A stretch of 64,000 nucleotides of DNA from NCBI GenBank assembly GCA_020631105.1, contig JAHDHW010000002.1, positions 80,012-144,011 of the forward strand, given 5' to 3'. Every line of letters starts with the position of its first letter. Positions within the stretch are counted from its first letter, which is position 1. This stretch comes from Saprospiraceae bacterium (GTDB lineage Bacteria; Bacteroidota; Bacteroidia; Chitinophagales; Saprospiraceae). This document shows positions 26,601 through 36,617 of this stretch, piece by piece. Under the pieces are notes generated by a model. It was not told the DNA's origin. It did no database searches and was given only the letters and a program-made list of their open reading frames with translations. The translations under genes and the position numbers were made by a program.

Positions 26601-29600
26601 TACTCTGCCGGATTGAATAATAATGGTGGACTGAATCAACCAAATGAGCGCTGGGGAGGAATCATGAGGGCCCTTAATACCAATGACTTTCAGGCAGCAA
26701 ATATTGAGTACATCGAGTTCTGGATGCTAGATCCTTTCTTGGATAATCCTAGTAACCCTGGAGATTTATACATTAACCTCGGTAATATCTCGGAGGACAT
26801 CTTGAGAGATTCCCGTAAGTTTTTTGAAAATGGATTGCCTACAACTTCCAGAGAAAATGTAAGAACGGATCAGACAGGTTGGAGTAGAATTCCAAGAGCT
26901 CCACAGATTACCAATGCCTTTGTGAATGATCCGGAGGAGCGTCGTCAACAGGATGTAGGTTTAGACGGATTAAACGATGAAGCAGAGGCAGATAAATTTG
27001 GTTCTTACCTGAATGCTATCCAATCGTTGAACCCGGCAGCCGTGGCCGAAATAGAACAGGACCCCTCTAATGATAATTATATCTTCTTCCGGGATCAGAG
27101 TCGATTTGATGACGATACACCAGTACTAGAACGATACCTTCGCTTTAATATGCCGGAAGGGAATACCGGAGATCCAATGGATGGACGGCCAACATCTTCT
27201 ACCAATTTACCAGATTCAGAGGATTTAAATAGGGATAATACCTTAAGTGAAACGGAAGCTTATTACCAATATAAAATTCCATTAAAAAATAACCCGGGTG
27301 CTGAAGGCCTTGATTATGAAAACAACCCTTTTATTACGGATGTACGTGATGTTGGAAATGGACGGGTATGGTACCGATTTAAATTGCCATTGGATCAATG
27401 GGATTCACGAGTAGGAAGTATCCAGGATTTCCGATCTATCCGATTTATTCGGATGTATATGCATGACTTCGAAGATCCGGTAACTTTACGTTTTGCTCGC
27501 TTTGAGTTAGTTCGTAACCAGTGGAGACGATACCTGAGAAATTTATCCATCTACAAAGATCCAAATACAGAAGTAGATACAGAAGATCCTGATGGAGAGA
27601 CTTCAACAGTATTTGATGTGAATGCGGTAAATATTGAGGAAAACTCTGAAAAAATTCCTTTTGGATATATTCTACCTCCTGGTATCGATCGGGAGCAATC
27701 AACGAATACTACCTATGCGGATATCCTGCAAAATGAGCAGTCACTCTCCATCGAGCTTTGTGGTTTGCAGCCGGATGATGCCCGGGCAATCTATAAAAAC
27801 ATCCAGCTGGATATGAGGCTCTATGATCGGATTGAGATGTTCGTTCATGCGGAAGCTGCAAATACAGATGGTACCTTAGCTAATCTTGATGCGATCCCTG
27901 ATGGTGATCTGTCAATGGTTATGCGACTCGGTAGTGATTTTGAGAATAACTATTATGAATATGAAATTCCTTTAGTAATGTCGAAAGACAATACCATCGG
28001 ATACCTGGATGATGGTTATGCAGAGGAAGTATGGAAACCGATTAATGAAATCGATATCCCAATTGAGCAGTTTAAGAACGCAAAAATTCTTAGAAATAAT
28101 TCTACCGATCCAAATGCTTTTAACTTCCCATTCGAAATTGAGGACGTTCAGCAGATTGATGGAGAAACCCGAATTGCTAAGTTAAGGGTAAAAGGAAATC
28201 CTAACCTCGGTAACATTAAAGGGGTGATGGTCGGAATCATAAACCGCAGTAAAGATGAACATTGTGCAGAGGTTTGGATCAATGAGCTACGTCTTAAAGG
28301 TCTGGATGAGCAGGGTGGTTTCGCAGCAATTGCAAAAGTCGATGCTCAGTTAGCTGATTTTGGTACAGCAACTCTGGCCGGTAGTTATAGTACGATTGGC
28401 TGGGGTGGATTAGAGCAAAAATTGAATGATCGATCTCGGGAAGAAGTGCTACAGTTGGATGCAGCAGCAAGTGCAGAGTTAGGTAAGTTTTTTGGAGATA
28501 AATCAGGGATTAAAATTCCATTCTTTGCTCAGTTTTCACAAACGACTCGTACGCCTCAGTTTGACCCATATGATCTAGATATTCCGCTTGATGAAAAATT
28601 AGCGGCAGAATCTGACCCGGCAGTCAGGGATTCGTTAAAGGAACAAGCGATTGATTTTACGGAGATTAAGGGGTATAATTTCACCAATGTCCGGAAAGAA
28701 AGAACCAATCAAGGCGGAGGTAATCAACAGAGTACTCCGAAACCCTGGAATATAGAAAACTTTAGTCTTAACTATGCTTATACCAAGACCACTCACACTG
28801 ATCCTATTATCTCAAAAGATGAAATTTCTCAGTATAATGGTGGAATAGATTATAAGTATAGCCGACAGGCGAAATACGTTACACCATTCAAGAAGCTGTT
28901 TAAGAACGATAAATACCTGAAGTTAATTTCTGAATTCAACTTCAATCCATTACCGAATTCCTTCACCTTTAATACGGTGATGAATCGACAACTACAAAAA
29001 ACTTCTTATCGTTTTACAGACTTAGATCCGAAGTTTACTACTTTTTATAATAAGCAGTTTACCTGGGATCGTAATTACAACTTGCAATGGGATCTGGCCA
29101 AGTCTCTGAAGATTAATTTCAATGCATTGAATTATGCGGTAATCGACGAGTTAAAGACCACGCCGGAAACGACCGAAGAAGAATTAAAAGATAAAATTTG
29201 GGACGGAATCAGGGACTTTGGACGAACCAAGAATTATAACCATTCTTTCAATGTCAACTATACTTTACCATTCAAGAATATTCCGCTGATGGATTGGGTT
29301 AGTGTAAAAGCCCAGTATCGTGGAGATTATACCTGGAGTGCTGCTGCACTGAATACAGAATACTTAGGAAACGTAATCCAAAACGGTCAGCGTCGACAGG
29401 TAAATGCAGACTTAAACTTCGAGAATTTATATAATAAATCTAAGTTCCTGAAGAGCATCAATAGCAAAAAACGTAAACGACGTGGGTCCAGTGCGAAGCG
29501 AGGTAGTTCAAAAAATGAAACAGGTAAAGACGGACAAGAAGAGGATGCAAAAGGAAAGAAGAAGACCAAGAAGAAATCGGATGAACCCTCTAAAGCAGCC

Positions 29601-31058
29601 AGGGCGCTTATTCGTCCTTTGATGTTATTACGAAAAGCACGCTTGACCTATTCCGAAAACTTCTCGACCATCGTACCAGGGTATAGCCCTCAATCTGAAT
29701 GGTTTGGACAAGCTCCGGGATTTGATTCTCCGGGCTGGGATTTCGTCGCCGGATTACAACCACGGATTGCGAACGATGATACTTCGAATGACTGGTTAAA
29801 TCAAGGAGCTGCTAAAGGTTGGTTTGTGGATACAGTCTTACTGAATCAGCAGGTACTGCAAAATTACACGCAAACCTATGATGTAAGATTGTCTATCGAA
29901 CCCGTGGAAGATTTCCGACTGGACATAGAAGCCAATAAGAGTTTTACGGAGAATACCTCTTTGTACTTTAAAGATACATTAGTGGATGGTATCTCGAATT
30001 TGACACATGTTCTCCCTCGAGATATTGGATCTTATACGATCTCTTATTTTGCGATGAATACATTATTTGATAACGATATCATAGGCTTATTTGAACGCTT
30101 CGAATCTAACCGTCCGATTATTTCGCAACGCTTAGCGCCAGGAGCCGCACCGCATGAGATTGATGGACCGGATGGATTTAAAGAAGGATATGGTAAAACT
30201 CAAATAGATGTTCTGATCCCGTCTTTCCTTGCTGCGTATACCAATAAGGATGCGAATAATATTGAGGTCAGTCAGGATTATACAGAGGTCCTGTTTAAAG
30301 AATTACCTCGACCAAATTGGAACCTGAGCTATGATGGATTATCGAAGATCGAAGCGATGAAAAACATCTTCTCTAAGTTTACGATTTCTCATGGATACAA
30401 TTCGACCTTGACCGTAAACTCGTTTAATACGGATAGTGATTTCCGAAGTTTTTCTAATCGTACCTTTGATCTGAATCAAAATTATTTCTCTCGTTTTGAG
30501 ATTCCGCAGATTGTAATTCAAGAACAATTTTCACCATTACTTGGGGTGCAAATGGAATTACAAAATGGAGTATCTATGAATGTTGATTTCCGAAAGTCCC
30601 GAAACCTGCAAATGAGTTTTATTACTTATCAACTTAGTGAAACCAAGACCTCTGAGTATACCTTTGGTCTAGGATATACACTTCGGGATGTCAATATTGG
30701 ATTCCTGACGGGTAATAAGAAACCAAAGAGTGGAAGTAATCGTGGCGGAGGAAGAGGAGATAAGAAAGATGAACCGGCAGCCGGACAAAGCCAGGATCGT
30801 GGTCGAGATATGAACATTGAATTCAATTTCTCATTACGGGATGATATTACGATCAATCACTTATTGGATCAGGGAGTTGCGGAACCGACTCGTGGTTTGC
30901 GCCAGATTCAGTTTTCTCCTTCCATAGATTATGATGTGAACGATCGCCTGAATGTACGTTTCTTCTTTGATTTCAATAAAACGACACCGAAGACTTCCGC
31001 TTCTTTCCCGATTACAAATACGCGGGGAGGAATTACGGTGACTTTCCAATTAAATTAA
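23682..31058 (+). CDS. sprA: T9SS translocon / gliding motility protein SprA (Sov)
   Basis: 2,458 residues, the expected giant size. SprA forms the 36-strand outer-membrane barrel through which T9SS cargo leaves the periplasm, working with PorV and the plug. A signal peptide (FLLCTMVILGVFISTAASFG) is followed by the family opening with VEYDPATGYYIITETIDG and GKIGLTFGVDFQKVENPSL. The conserved GGVVYVDDFEGSTSSFDLRT lies at about 850-868, and the protein ends on a barrel strand (NTRGGITVTFQLN). Two very basic or glycine-rich inserts occur at about 1925-1975 (KKRKRRGSSAKRGSSKNETG onward) and about 2347-2373 (SGSNRGGGRGDKKDE), probably surface loops. It lies behind ruvA and ends at a terminator at 31067. 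Confidence 0.97.
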   Translation: MKIGHFLLCTMVILGVFISTAASFGNGHGLEDPYAPEYVMAQDTFPIQERYGDFINDASSNPFDLNDPGIIQQNVEYDPATGYYIITETIDGNYYRPPTYLTFEEYSQWQADQQQQQYFDELNNVAGGDVGDSGLRDPMGEIDVKKSLIDRLFGGSEVDIRPQGKIGLTFGVDFQKVENPSLTLRQQRQGGFDFDMDIQLNVTGKIGEKLNLATNYNTQATFDFDNQLKLQYDSEAFSDDDIVKKIEAGNVSFPLKSSLIQGSNSLFGIRTDLQFGHLGLSLVASQQKSRRQELQIQGGSQLQEFEVRADEYDENRHFFITHYNRNTFEEALVNMPQLNTLFRINRIEVWVTNDRNDPDNVRDIVALADLGESFEVTNTNPQFQIPPAARNPDITGTRGLPGRPITEGGSFNVPGANDLYSAILNNDRVRNLDDAVAILENVYDLRQSRDFEKVSARKLSSNEFTYHPELGFISLNVNLQPDQVLGVSMEYDYNGKTYRVGEFANDTYSPDSLGVLFVKMLKATTQRVDLATWDLMMKNVYSVGAFQVSQEDFKLDIFYEDPGKGEKRFLPDSELAGVPLLQVFNLDNLNVLGDPCPDGIFDFVPGITINPRNGRIMFPVLEPFSTAIADNIVSPALKEKYDYFVLYDSTVVRAREYQELNRFTIEGSYKSSVSSEISLGSFNLPPGSVTVRAGGQILIEGVDYEVDYNIGRIKILNDAYLNSGLPINVSFEDNTLFGFQTKTMLGVRADYEVNENFNIGATYLHLFERPFTQKVNIGDDPINNRIYGLDVNFSSKAPWLTRAVDAIPLINTKEESNISFSAEAAILKPGHARAINQGRDEDGDRDRGGVVYVDDFEGSTSSFDLRTPANNWVLASVPQNDDQNNNPLFPESALIDTTLSGVNRALLNWYRIDQSIRGGNTGDPYTAAIPQTEVFPNVTITPGLSNIIQTLDLTYYPDQRGPYNFDLPNGGTPYSAGLNNNGGLNQPNERWGGIMRALNTNDFQAANIEYIEFWMLDPFLDNPSNPGDLYINLGNISEDILRDSRKFFENGLPTTSRENVRTDQTGWSRIPRAPQITNAFVNDPEERRQQDVGLDGLNDEAEADKFGSYLNAIQSLNPAAVAEIEQDPSNDNYIFFRDQSRFDDDTPVLERYLRFNMPEGNTGDPMDGRPTSSTNLPDSEDLNRDNTLSETEAYYQYKIPLKNNPGAEGLDYENNPFITDVRDVGNGRVWYRFKLPLDQWDSRVGSIQDFRSIRFIRMYMHDFEDPVTLRFARFELVRNQWRRYLRNLSIYKDPNTEVDTEDPDGETSTVFDVNAVNIEENSEKIPFGYILPPGIDREQSTNTTYADILQNEQSLSIELCGLQPDDARAIYKNIQLDMRLYDRIEMFVHAEAANTDGTLANLDAIPDGDLSMVMRLGSDFENNYYEYEIPLVMSKDNTIGYLDDGYAEEVWKPINEIDIPIEQFKNAKILRNNSTDPNAFNFPFEIEDVQQIDGETRIAKLRVKGNPNLGNIKGVMVGIINRSKDEHCAEVWINELRLKGLDEQGGFAAIAKVDAQLADFGTATLAGSYSTIGWGGLEQKLNDRSREEVLQLDAAASAELGKFFGDKSGIKIPFFAQFSQTTRTPQFDPYDLDIPLDEKLAAESDPAVRDSLKEQAIDFTEIKGYNFTNVRKERTNQGGGNQQSTPKPWNIENFSLNYAYTKTTHTDPIISKDEISQYNGGIDYKYSRQAKYVTPFKKLFKNDKYLKLISEFNFNPLPNSFTFNTVMNRQLQKTSYRFTDLDPKFTTFYNKQFTWDRNYNLQWDLAKSLKINFNALNYAVIDELKTTPETTEEELKDKIWDGIRDFGRTKNYNHSFNVNYTLPFKNIPLMDWVSVKAQYRGDYTWSAAALNTEYLGNVIQNGQRRQVNADLNFENLYNKSKFLKSINSKKRKRRGSSAKRGSSKNETGKDGQEEDAKGKKKTKKKSDEPSKAARALIRPLMLLRKARLTYSENFSTIVPGYSPQSEWFGQAPGFDSPGWDFVAGLQPRIANDDTSNDWLNQGAAKGWFVDTVLLNQQVLQNYTQTYDVRLSIEPVEDFRLDIEANKSFTENTSLYFKDTLVDGISNLTHVLPRDIGSYTISYFAMNTLFDNDIIGLFERFESNRPIISQRLAPGAAPHEIDGPDGFKEGYGKTQIDVLIPSFLAAYTNKDANNIEVSQDYTEVLFKELPRPNWNLSYDGLSKIEAMKNIFSKFTISHGYNSTLTVNSFNTDSDFRSFSNRTFDLNQNYFSRFEIPQIVIQEQFSPLLGVQMELQNGVSMNVDFRKSRNLQMSFITYQLSETKTSEYTFGLGYTLRDVNIGFLTGNKKPKSGSNRGGGRGDKKDEPAAGQSQDRGRDMNIEFNFSLRDDITINHLLDQGVAEPTRGLRQIQFSPSIDYDVNDRLNVRFFFDFNKTTPKTSASFPITNTRGGITVTFQLN

Positions 31059-31066
31059 GTTTAGAG

Positions 31067-31108
31067 ATCGCTAAGGAATCAGGTTGTATAAGCCAATTCC
31101 TTAGCGAT
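31067..31108 (+). terminator. Hairpin terminator of sprA
   Basis: Perfect 13-bp arms 31067-31079 and 31096-31108 around a 16-nt loop, directly after the sprA stop, followed by an AT-rich stretch. Confidence 0.65.
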
Positions 31109-31390
31109 TTATATTTACTGCACCGCGCAGTAAAATCACTTCAAGTTTGCTGAACTTCTATTTTAAATAACTTCAATAAGAAAGTACAAATCTATTTTGG
31201 ACTCATAGATCAAAAACTACTCTTAGTCGAAAGATTTACGGGGTAAGTAGCACATTTCTTATTTTTTCACCTTTGTTATTTTTTATCATTCGCTGAGTAC
31301 CGATCAATGATCGTAGGCGCTGAAAACTTTGATCGCCGAATATATTTCAGATCAAATTAATAGTTCTTTGAAATACGAATTAGCTAAGTG

Positions 31391-31510
31391 ACGGAACTAA
31401 ATTATTTTGATATTATTCGGCTTTCTAAAATTTGCTAAGCGATTAACTATAAGGGAATAAGCGTGTAAAATTTAGAAAGCCCTAAAAGAAGAATATTAAA
31501 ATAATTCCGT
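31391..31510. repeat. Palindromic intergenic element, copy 2
   Basis: Nested arms: ACGG 31391-31394 with CCGT 31507-31510; 31400-31414 with 31492-31506 (15 bp, one G-U); 31419-31433 with 31468-31481 (one bulge). Loop 31434-31467. The left flank matches the element at 16253. Confidence 0.55.
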
Positions 31511-31816
31511 CGAACTACTTAAGTACAGGCCAAAAAATATAGATAAATTTTGGCTCACCAATTCTGCCTATGACTGGTTTAGTGAACCCATAAACAGATT
31601 GCAAAGTCAGGCAAGGATTATCGAGCTAGTTTAATGGTCACTTTTGCCCTGTACTCAGATGAATCCCTTGAAAAGCAATAAACTTATAGACGAATACGTC
31701 AAAGTTTAGGACATATCATAAAATACCCTTTTTGAAAATGAATGCTTGTAACTAGCTGATTTTCAATGGAAAGGTTAAATGTCTGTTAAACCAAAAAAAA
31801 GCGAAGTTTGAATTAA

Positions 31817-31824
31817 TATTTTTG
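31817..31824 (+). promoter_or_regulatory. TATTTTTG -7-like box upstream of the histidine kinase
   Basis: Exact TAnnTTTG match about 147 bp before the kinase ATG, implying a long 5' leader if used. Confidence 0.35.
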
Positions 31825-31971
31825 TAGAGGGCCAAATGTTAACATATTCCTCCGTAAAACGTTAACAGATAAAAAAAATCCTTAATTTTAGGAAATCCGA
31901 GCTCCGTTAAAAATTGATTTTAAGTATGGAATCAATTTAAATCTCAAAATCAAAAGCGCTAATCTCAAAAC

Positions 31972-33498
31972 ATGAATAAGCGAGCAATATGGGTGATCAT
32001 TGGGCTGATGAGTGCTGCACTTATTGGAATCATTATACTACAAGTATATTGGATCAATTGGTCATATCAGCTCGGAGAACAACAGTTTTCAAAAGATGTG
32101 TTTGCTGCTTTGAATCGAGTATCGAATAAATTACAGCAGGCTGAGAATATTAAAGATGAATATACCATCTATAATACGACCGTTAATCAAAGTGGATTGA
32201 TCGCAGAAAATTACTCTAAGAATGGAGTGGTTGATCCTTCCTCTCCGGATTATGTAATTAATATTGATAGCCTTGAGAAATACCAGGAAGCGGTAGAAGA
32301 TCTTTTTCGAAAACAACAAAACCTCTATCCGAACGATCCCAAAAAACAATTGGAGGTCTGGCAAAGACAAGAGGATTTGTTAGAACGCCACAAATATAGC
32401 CGGCAGGTAAATCCTCAGCCAATTGCTGAGCGGATTGATCTCCAAACTTTAGATAAAACGATTCGTAAACAATTAAAGAATCGGAATATTACTTTGGAAT
32501 ATAATTATGGAGTCTATTCTTCAAAGGAAAGATCGTTTGTAATTACCGATGGTCACTTTGTTGTTTATGATTCTAACCCACAGGCTTTTGCTGGTGGTTC
32601 AATGAATTTATATAACTCTATTTATCGAGTTGATTTGTTCCCGGAAGACCTCAAATCACCCGGACAGTTAATTATGTATTTTCCGGGGAAAGTCGGATTG
32701 TTCTGGGGCTCCTTGTGGAAAACACTTTTAAGTTCGATCCTCTTTACCGGGTTGATTTTATTCTGTTTCGCTTACACGATACAGGTGATCTTCTTCCAGA
32801 AGAAAGTAGGGGAGATGAAAACGGACTTCATCAATAATATGACGCATGAGTTTAAGACGCCTATTGCGACTATTTCTCTAGCAGCTGATTCGATTACCAG
32901 TCCGATGATCCTGGGGAATTCCGAAAAAGTAAAACGTTTCGCGAATATTATCAAGCAGGAGAATAAACGAATGAATAAACAAGTCGAGAAAGTCCTGCAA
33001 ATGGCAGTTATCGACAAACAGGAGTTTAGCCTGAAACTTACAGATATCAATCTGCATGATGTAATTAATAATGCAGTCAGTAATATAAGCCTGCAGGTAG
33101 AAAAGAAATCGGGCTCTGTTCAGGCGGTACTTAAAGCAACCAAACCAATGATTCAGGGAGATCTGACTCATATCACTAACATCATCCATAACCTTATGGA
33201 TAACGCTAATAAGTACTCTCCGGACGAACCAGAGATCACTGTACACACCAGAGACGTGTCAAATGGCGTTGAAGTAGTAGTAGAAGATAAAGGAATGGGG
33301 ATGACGAAGGAGGCAAAGAAGCATATTTTCGATAAATTTTACCGTGTACATACCGGTAACCGACATGATGTCAAAGGTTTTGGACTGGGATTAAGCTACG
33401 TAAAAGCAATGATTTCGGCTCATAATGGACAAATTGACGTCAAAAGTGAACTGGGAGAAGGCAGTAAATTTATCATTACTTTGCCTAGGAAACAGTAA
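31972..33498 (+). CDS. Membrane sensor histidine kinase
   Basis: 508 residues. Two membrane segments (about 7-29 and 250-274) frame a ~220-residue periplasmic sensor with no recognised fold. The kinase core follows: HisKA with the phospho-acceptor His292 in NNMTHEFKTPIAT, then HATPase_c with N-box HNLMDNANKYSP, G1 EDKGMGM and G2 GFGLGLSYVKAM. It should autophosphorylate and pass phosphate to the response regulator encoded 113 bp downstream. The layout resembles the RprX/RprY pair of Bacteroides, but the signal is unknown. Confidence 0.93.
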   Translation: MNKRAIWVIIGLMSAALIGIIILQVYWINWSYQLGEQQFSKDVFAALNRVSNKLQQAENIKDEYTIYNTTVNQSGLIAENYSKNGVVDPSSPDYVINIDSLEKYQEAVEDLFRKQQNLYPNDPKKQLEVWQRQEDLLERHKYSRQVNPQPIAERIDLQTLDKTIRKQLKNRNITLEYNYGVYSSKERSFVITDGHFVVYDSNPQAFAGGSMNLYNSIYRVDLFPEDLKSPGQLIMYFPGKVGLFWGSLWKTLLSSILFTGLILFCFAYTIQVIFFQKKVGEMKTDFINNMTHEFKTPIATISLAADSITSPMILGNSEKVKRFANIIKQENKRMNKQVEKVLQMAVIDKQEFSLKLTDINLHDVINNAVSNISLQVEKKSGSVQAVLKATKPMIQGDLTHITNIIHNLMDNANKYSPDEPEITVHTRDVSNGVEVVVEDKGMGMTKEAKKHIFDKFYRVHTGNRHDVKGFGLGLSYVKAMISAHNGQIDVKSELGEGSKFIITLPRKQ

Positions 33499-33611
33499 CT
33501 TGTATATGACTTATTAAGCGAGTATTACACTCGTGTAACCATAAATTAATTAACGCGAGTTTTTCTCGCCCCCAAAGAGAACATTCATTTTACAGCAAAA
33601 CGTATACTAAT

Positions 33612-34337
33612 ATGACATCTAATAACCGAATCCTACTAGTCGAAGATGATCAAAATTTTGGCGATGTGCTACGCTCATACCTCGAAATGCATGAGTTTGA
33701 TGTGACACTCGCTACGGATGGAGAAGCTGGTCTCGAAAGCTTCCGAAAGGGAGAATTCGACCTATGTATCTTTGATGTTATGATGCCAAAAAAGGATGGA
33801 TTCACCTTAGCGAAAGAAGTGCGGGAACGTAACGGAGAGATGCCGATTATTTTCCTTACGGCTAAGACTATGAAAGAAGATGTACTCCAAGGCTTCAAAA
33901 TTGGTGCGGATGATTATATCACCAAACCGTTTAACTCTGAAGAGTTACTCTATCGTATCCAGGCAATACTCAAGCGTAGTCAGGCGAAAGCTGACCCTCG
34001 TGAAGAAATTAAAGAATTCAACATCGGGAAGTATCACTTCAACTTTCCTTTGCGTATCTTAACTTATACAGACGAAAATGGAGAACAGGATAAAGACAAG
34101 CTTTCTCCTAAAGAAGCACAGCTCCTGCGAATGTTCTGTATGTATATGAATGATATCTTACCTCGATCCGAAGCTTTGACTAAGATTTGGGGCGAAGACA
34201 ATTACTTCACTGCTCGTAGCATGGATGTGTTCGTTACCAAGTTACGTAAGTACCTCAAGAGGGATTCCAATATTGAAATCGTGAATATTCATGGTAATGG
34301 ATTTCAATTATTAGTACGAAGCGGAGAGGAGGTATAG
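33612..34337 (+). CDS. OmpR/PhoB-type response regulator
   Basis: 241 residues. The receiver domain (1-120) has the acidic pocket LLVEDDQNF, phospho-acceptor Asp55 in IFDVMMPKKDGF, Thr83 in FLTAKT and Lys105 in DYITKPF. The C-terminal winged helix (about 140-238) has the OmpR pattern LSPKEAQLLRMFCMYMN and ARSMDVFVTKLRKYLKRD. It binds DNA when phosphorylated by the upstream kinase. An intrinsic terminator at 34383 ends the unit. Confidence 0.95.
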   Translation: MTSNNRILLVEDDQNFGDVLRSYLEMHEFDVTLATDGEAGLESFRKGEFDLCIFDVMMPKKDGFTLAKEVRERNGEMPIIFLTAKTMKEDVLQGFKIGADDYITKPFNSEELLYRIQAILKRSQAKADPREEIKEFNIGKYHFNFPLRILTYTDENGEQDKDKLSPKEAQLLRMFCMYMNDILPRSEALTKIWGEDNYFTARSMDVFVTKLRKYLKRDSNIEIVNIHGNGFQLLVRSGEEV

Positions 34338-34382
34338 ACAATTTTGAGCAAAGAGATTTCAGTACTGAAATCGTATAAATAT

Positions 34383-34417
34383 AAAAGCCCGAGTTTCATC
34401 AGAGACTCGGGCTTTTT
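34383..34417. terminator. Bidirectional intrinsic terminator between regulator and ftsH
   Basis: A-rich arm 34383-34397 pairs with 34402-34416 (one G-U) around ATCA, followed by T. It serves both converging transcripts. Confidence 0.88.
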
Positions 34418-34443
34418 ATATTCCGTAATGCTTTTCTAAAGCA

Positions 34444-36462
34444 CTATTCTTCGTTGCTTCCGGTACTAGTATCTTCTTTTACGTCTAACTCTTCGTCAGA
34501 AGAAGACATTCCCTGGTCTTTTGCTTCTTTCTCTGCAGCAGCTTTCTCTTCTCGAGCTTTTACATCACTAGGTCTTGGACCTATCAAACGCTCTACGTCA
34601 GATTTTAATAGTACCTCATTTTCTAATAAGGCATTTGCCAGGATCTCCAGTTCGTTACGCTTTTCTTTTAGCAATTTTTGCGCACGCGCATACTGCGATT
34701 CTACCAGGTTACGAACCTCGTCATCAATCAGCGTTGCGGTATCATCAGAATAAGGCTTATTGAATTGATCTTGTTGCATTCCATAAAAGGATACATTTCC
34801 AACCTTTTCATTCATTCCAAATACTGCAATCATACTATAAGCCATTTTGGTGGCTTGGTCCAGATCCGACTGTGCTCCGGTTGATATTTTGTCAAATACA
34901 ATCCGCTCCGCAGCCCGTCCACCAAAAGTCATACACATACGATCCAGTAATGCTTCAGTTCTGGTGATATACTCTTCCTTTGGAAGATATTGCGCATAAC
35001 CCAGCGTACCGATTCCTCTTGGTACAATAGTAACCTTTACTAGTGGAGATGCATTTTCAAGAAACCAACCACAAATTGCATGTCCTGCTTCGTGGAATGC
35101 AATAATTTTTTTCTCTTGAGGAGCAATGATTTTATTCTTTTTCTCAAGTCCACCAATGACTCTATCCAAGGCATGATTGAAATCATCCATGGTGATTTCT
35201 TTTTTATTTCGCCGAGCTGCGACTAAGGCAGCCTCGTTACAAACATTCGCAATTTCTGCTCCCGCAAATCCTGGTGTCATTTCCGCCAGTTCATAAGGGT
35301 TGATTTCACTACTTGTTTTAATATTCTTCAAGTGAACTTTGAAGATCGCTTCACGCCCTTTAAGGTCAGGACGATCAATTCCGATCTGCCGATCAAAACG
35401 CCCCGGTCTCAATAATGCAGAGTCTAATACATCAGGTCGGTTGGTAGCAGCCATTAGGATAACCCCTTTGTCTGTACTGAAACCATCCATCTCTACTAGG
35501 AGCTGATTCAAAGTGTTTTCTCGTTCGTCATTACCGCCCTGAAAGTTTCCACGACCACGTGCGCGACCGATGGCATCAATCTCATCGATGAATACTATAC
35601 AAGGCGCTTTTTCACGCGCTTGCTTGAAGAGGTCACGGACACGTGATGCACCTACCCCTACAAACATCTCTACGAAATCAGAACCAGAGATAGAGAAGAA
35701 AGGTACTCCTGCCTCACCAGCTACTGCTTTTGCAAGTAGGGTTTTACCTGTACCTGGAGGGCCAACTAATAGGACACCCTTAGGGATTTTACCTCCAAGA
35801 GAAGTATACTTCTTTGGATGTTTAAGGAAGTCAACGACTTCCATTACCTCTTCTTTCGCTTCGTCTAGTCCAGCGACATCCTTGAAGGTAACGTTGACCT
35901 TAGCATTATTATCAAATAGCGTTGCCTTTGATTTACCGATGTTGAATATCTGTGCACCCGGGCCTCCAGCACCACCGCTCACTCTTCGCATGATAAATAC
36001 CCAGATAGCAACTATAATCGCTATCGGAAGTACCCAGCTTAGAATTGGCGCAAGCCAGTTTTGACGAGTAATAGCGACTGGGTAAATCCATTCGCCCCGT
36101 GGTAAGCCCTGGTCTTCCTGAATCTCTTCGATACGTTTTTGAAAGCCTTCCGTATCGATTGGCTCAAAAGCAAAATTAGGTCTTGGACCGAATTTGCTGG
36201 TAGCAGGTTTTAAGTCCGTGTATTTATCTAAAGCGCTTTCTTTTAGATATACCTGAGCCTCTGCTTTATTAATCAACTCTAGTTTACGGATATCTCCTTC
36301 ACGAACCATTCGCTCGAAGTCTACCCAGCTCAAAGGCTCTTGAGTTGTTCCGGTTAAGCCATATACGTTGAGGGCCAATAAAAACACAGCCAACAAACCG
36401 TATATCCAATAAGAATTAAACTTATTGGTATTATTCGGCTTTTTATCATTATTGTTTTCCAT
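34444..36462 (-). CDS. ftsH: ATP-dependent zinc metalloprotease FtsH
   Basis: 672 residues from the ATG at 36462; a TTG nine bases upstream is less likely. Two membrane segments (about 18-37 and 138-157) flank the periplasmic domain. The AAA+ domain has Walker A GPPGTGKT (about 234-241), Walker [13 protein letters not shown] and the SRH ([12 protein letters not shown]). The peptidase zinc site is HEAGH (about 457-461). It degrades misassembled membrane proteins and selected cytosolic regulators. The C-terminus is a long acidic, disordered tail. rsfS is upstream on the same strand, 155 bp away. Confidence 0.97.
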   Translation of the reverse strand: MENNNDKKPNNTNKFNSYWIYGLLAVFLLALNVYGLTGTTQEPLSWVDFERMVREGDIRKLELINKAEAQVYLKESALDKYTDLKPATSKFGPRPNFAFEPIDTEGFQKRIEEIQEDQGLPRGEWIYPVAITRQNWLAPILSWVLPIAIIVAIWVFIMRRVSGGAGGPGAQIFNIGKSKATLFDNNAKVNVTFKDVAGLDEAKEEVMEVVDFLKHPKKYTSLGGKIPKGVLLVGPPGTGKTLLAKAVAGEAGVPFFSISGSDFVEMFVGVGASRVRDLFKQAREKAPCIVFIDEIDAIGRARGRGNFQGGNDERENTLNQLLVEMDGFSTDKGVILMAATNRPDVLDSALLRPGRFDRQIGIDRPDLKGREAIFKVHLKNIKTSSEINPYELAEMTPGFAGAEIANVCNEAALVAARRNKKEITMDDFNHALDRVIGGLEKKNKIIAPQEKKIIAFHEAGHAICGWFLENASPLVKVTIVPRGIGTLGYAQYLPKEEYITRTEALLDRMCMTFGGRAAERIVFDKISTGAQSDLDQATKMAYSMIAVFGMNEKVGNVSFYGMQQDQFNKPYSDDTATLIDDEVRNLVESQYARAQKLLKEKRNELEILANALLENEVLLKSDVERLIGPRPSDVKAREEKAAAEKEAKDQGMSSSDEELDVKEDTSTGSNEE

Positions 36463-36617
36463 TGAATGCAAATTGAAAATTTAAAAAATCCCCTTAGGGA
36501 TTATAGAATCAAAACATGATGATTCTAGGATATATTTTATTTATTACATCTTCGTAACGCACAAACGCCGTAAACGTTTGTGATTTGATAAAGATTTGTT
36601 GAATTATGAAATGAAAA

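Larger units (their letters stand above)
31059..31971. other. 913-bp intergenic region with palindromic element and possible decayed coding
   Basis: Contains the sprA terminator, a ~120-nt palindromic element (31391-31510) and a -7-like box before the kinase (31817). Between, two short open frames on the plus strand (about 31493-31634 and 31592-31672) read like coding sequence (FWLTNSAYDWFSEPINRL; KSGKDYRASLMVTFALYS) but in different frames and without a usable start, which suggests a decayed gene. None is recognised. Confidence 0.35.

Noticed and set aside
32878..33246. 122-codon minus-strand open frame inside the histidine kinase
   Set aside because: Antisense to the HisKA/HATPase region; no family match.
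35570..36064. 164-codon plus-strand open frame over ftsH
   Set aside because: Antisense to the AAA+ domain with no known family pattern; ftsH is unmistakable on the minus strand.
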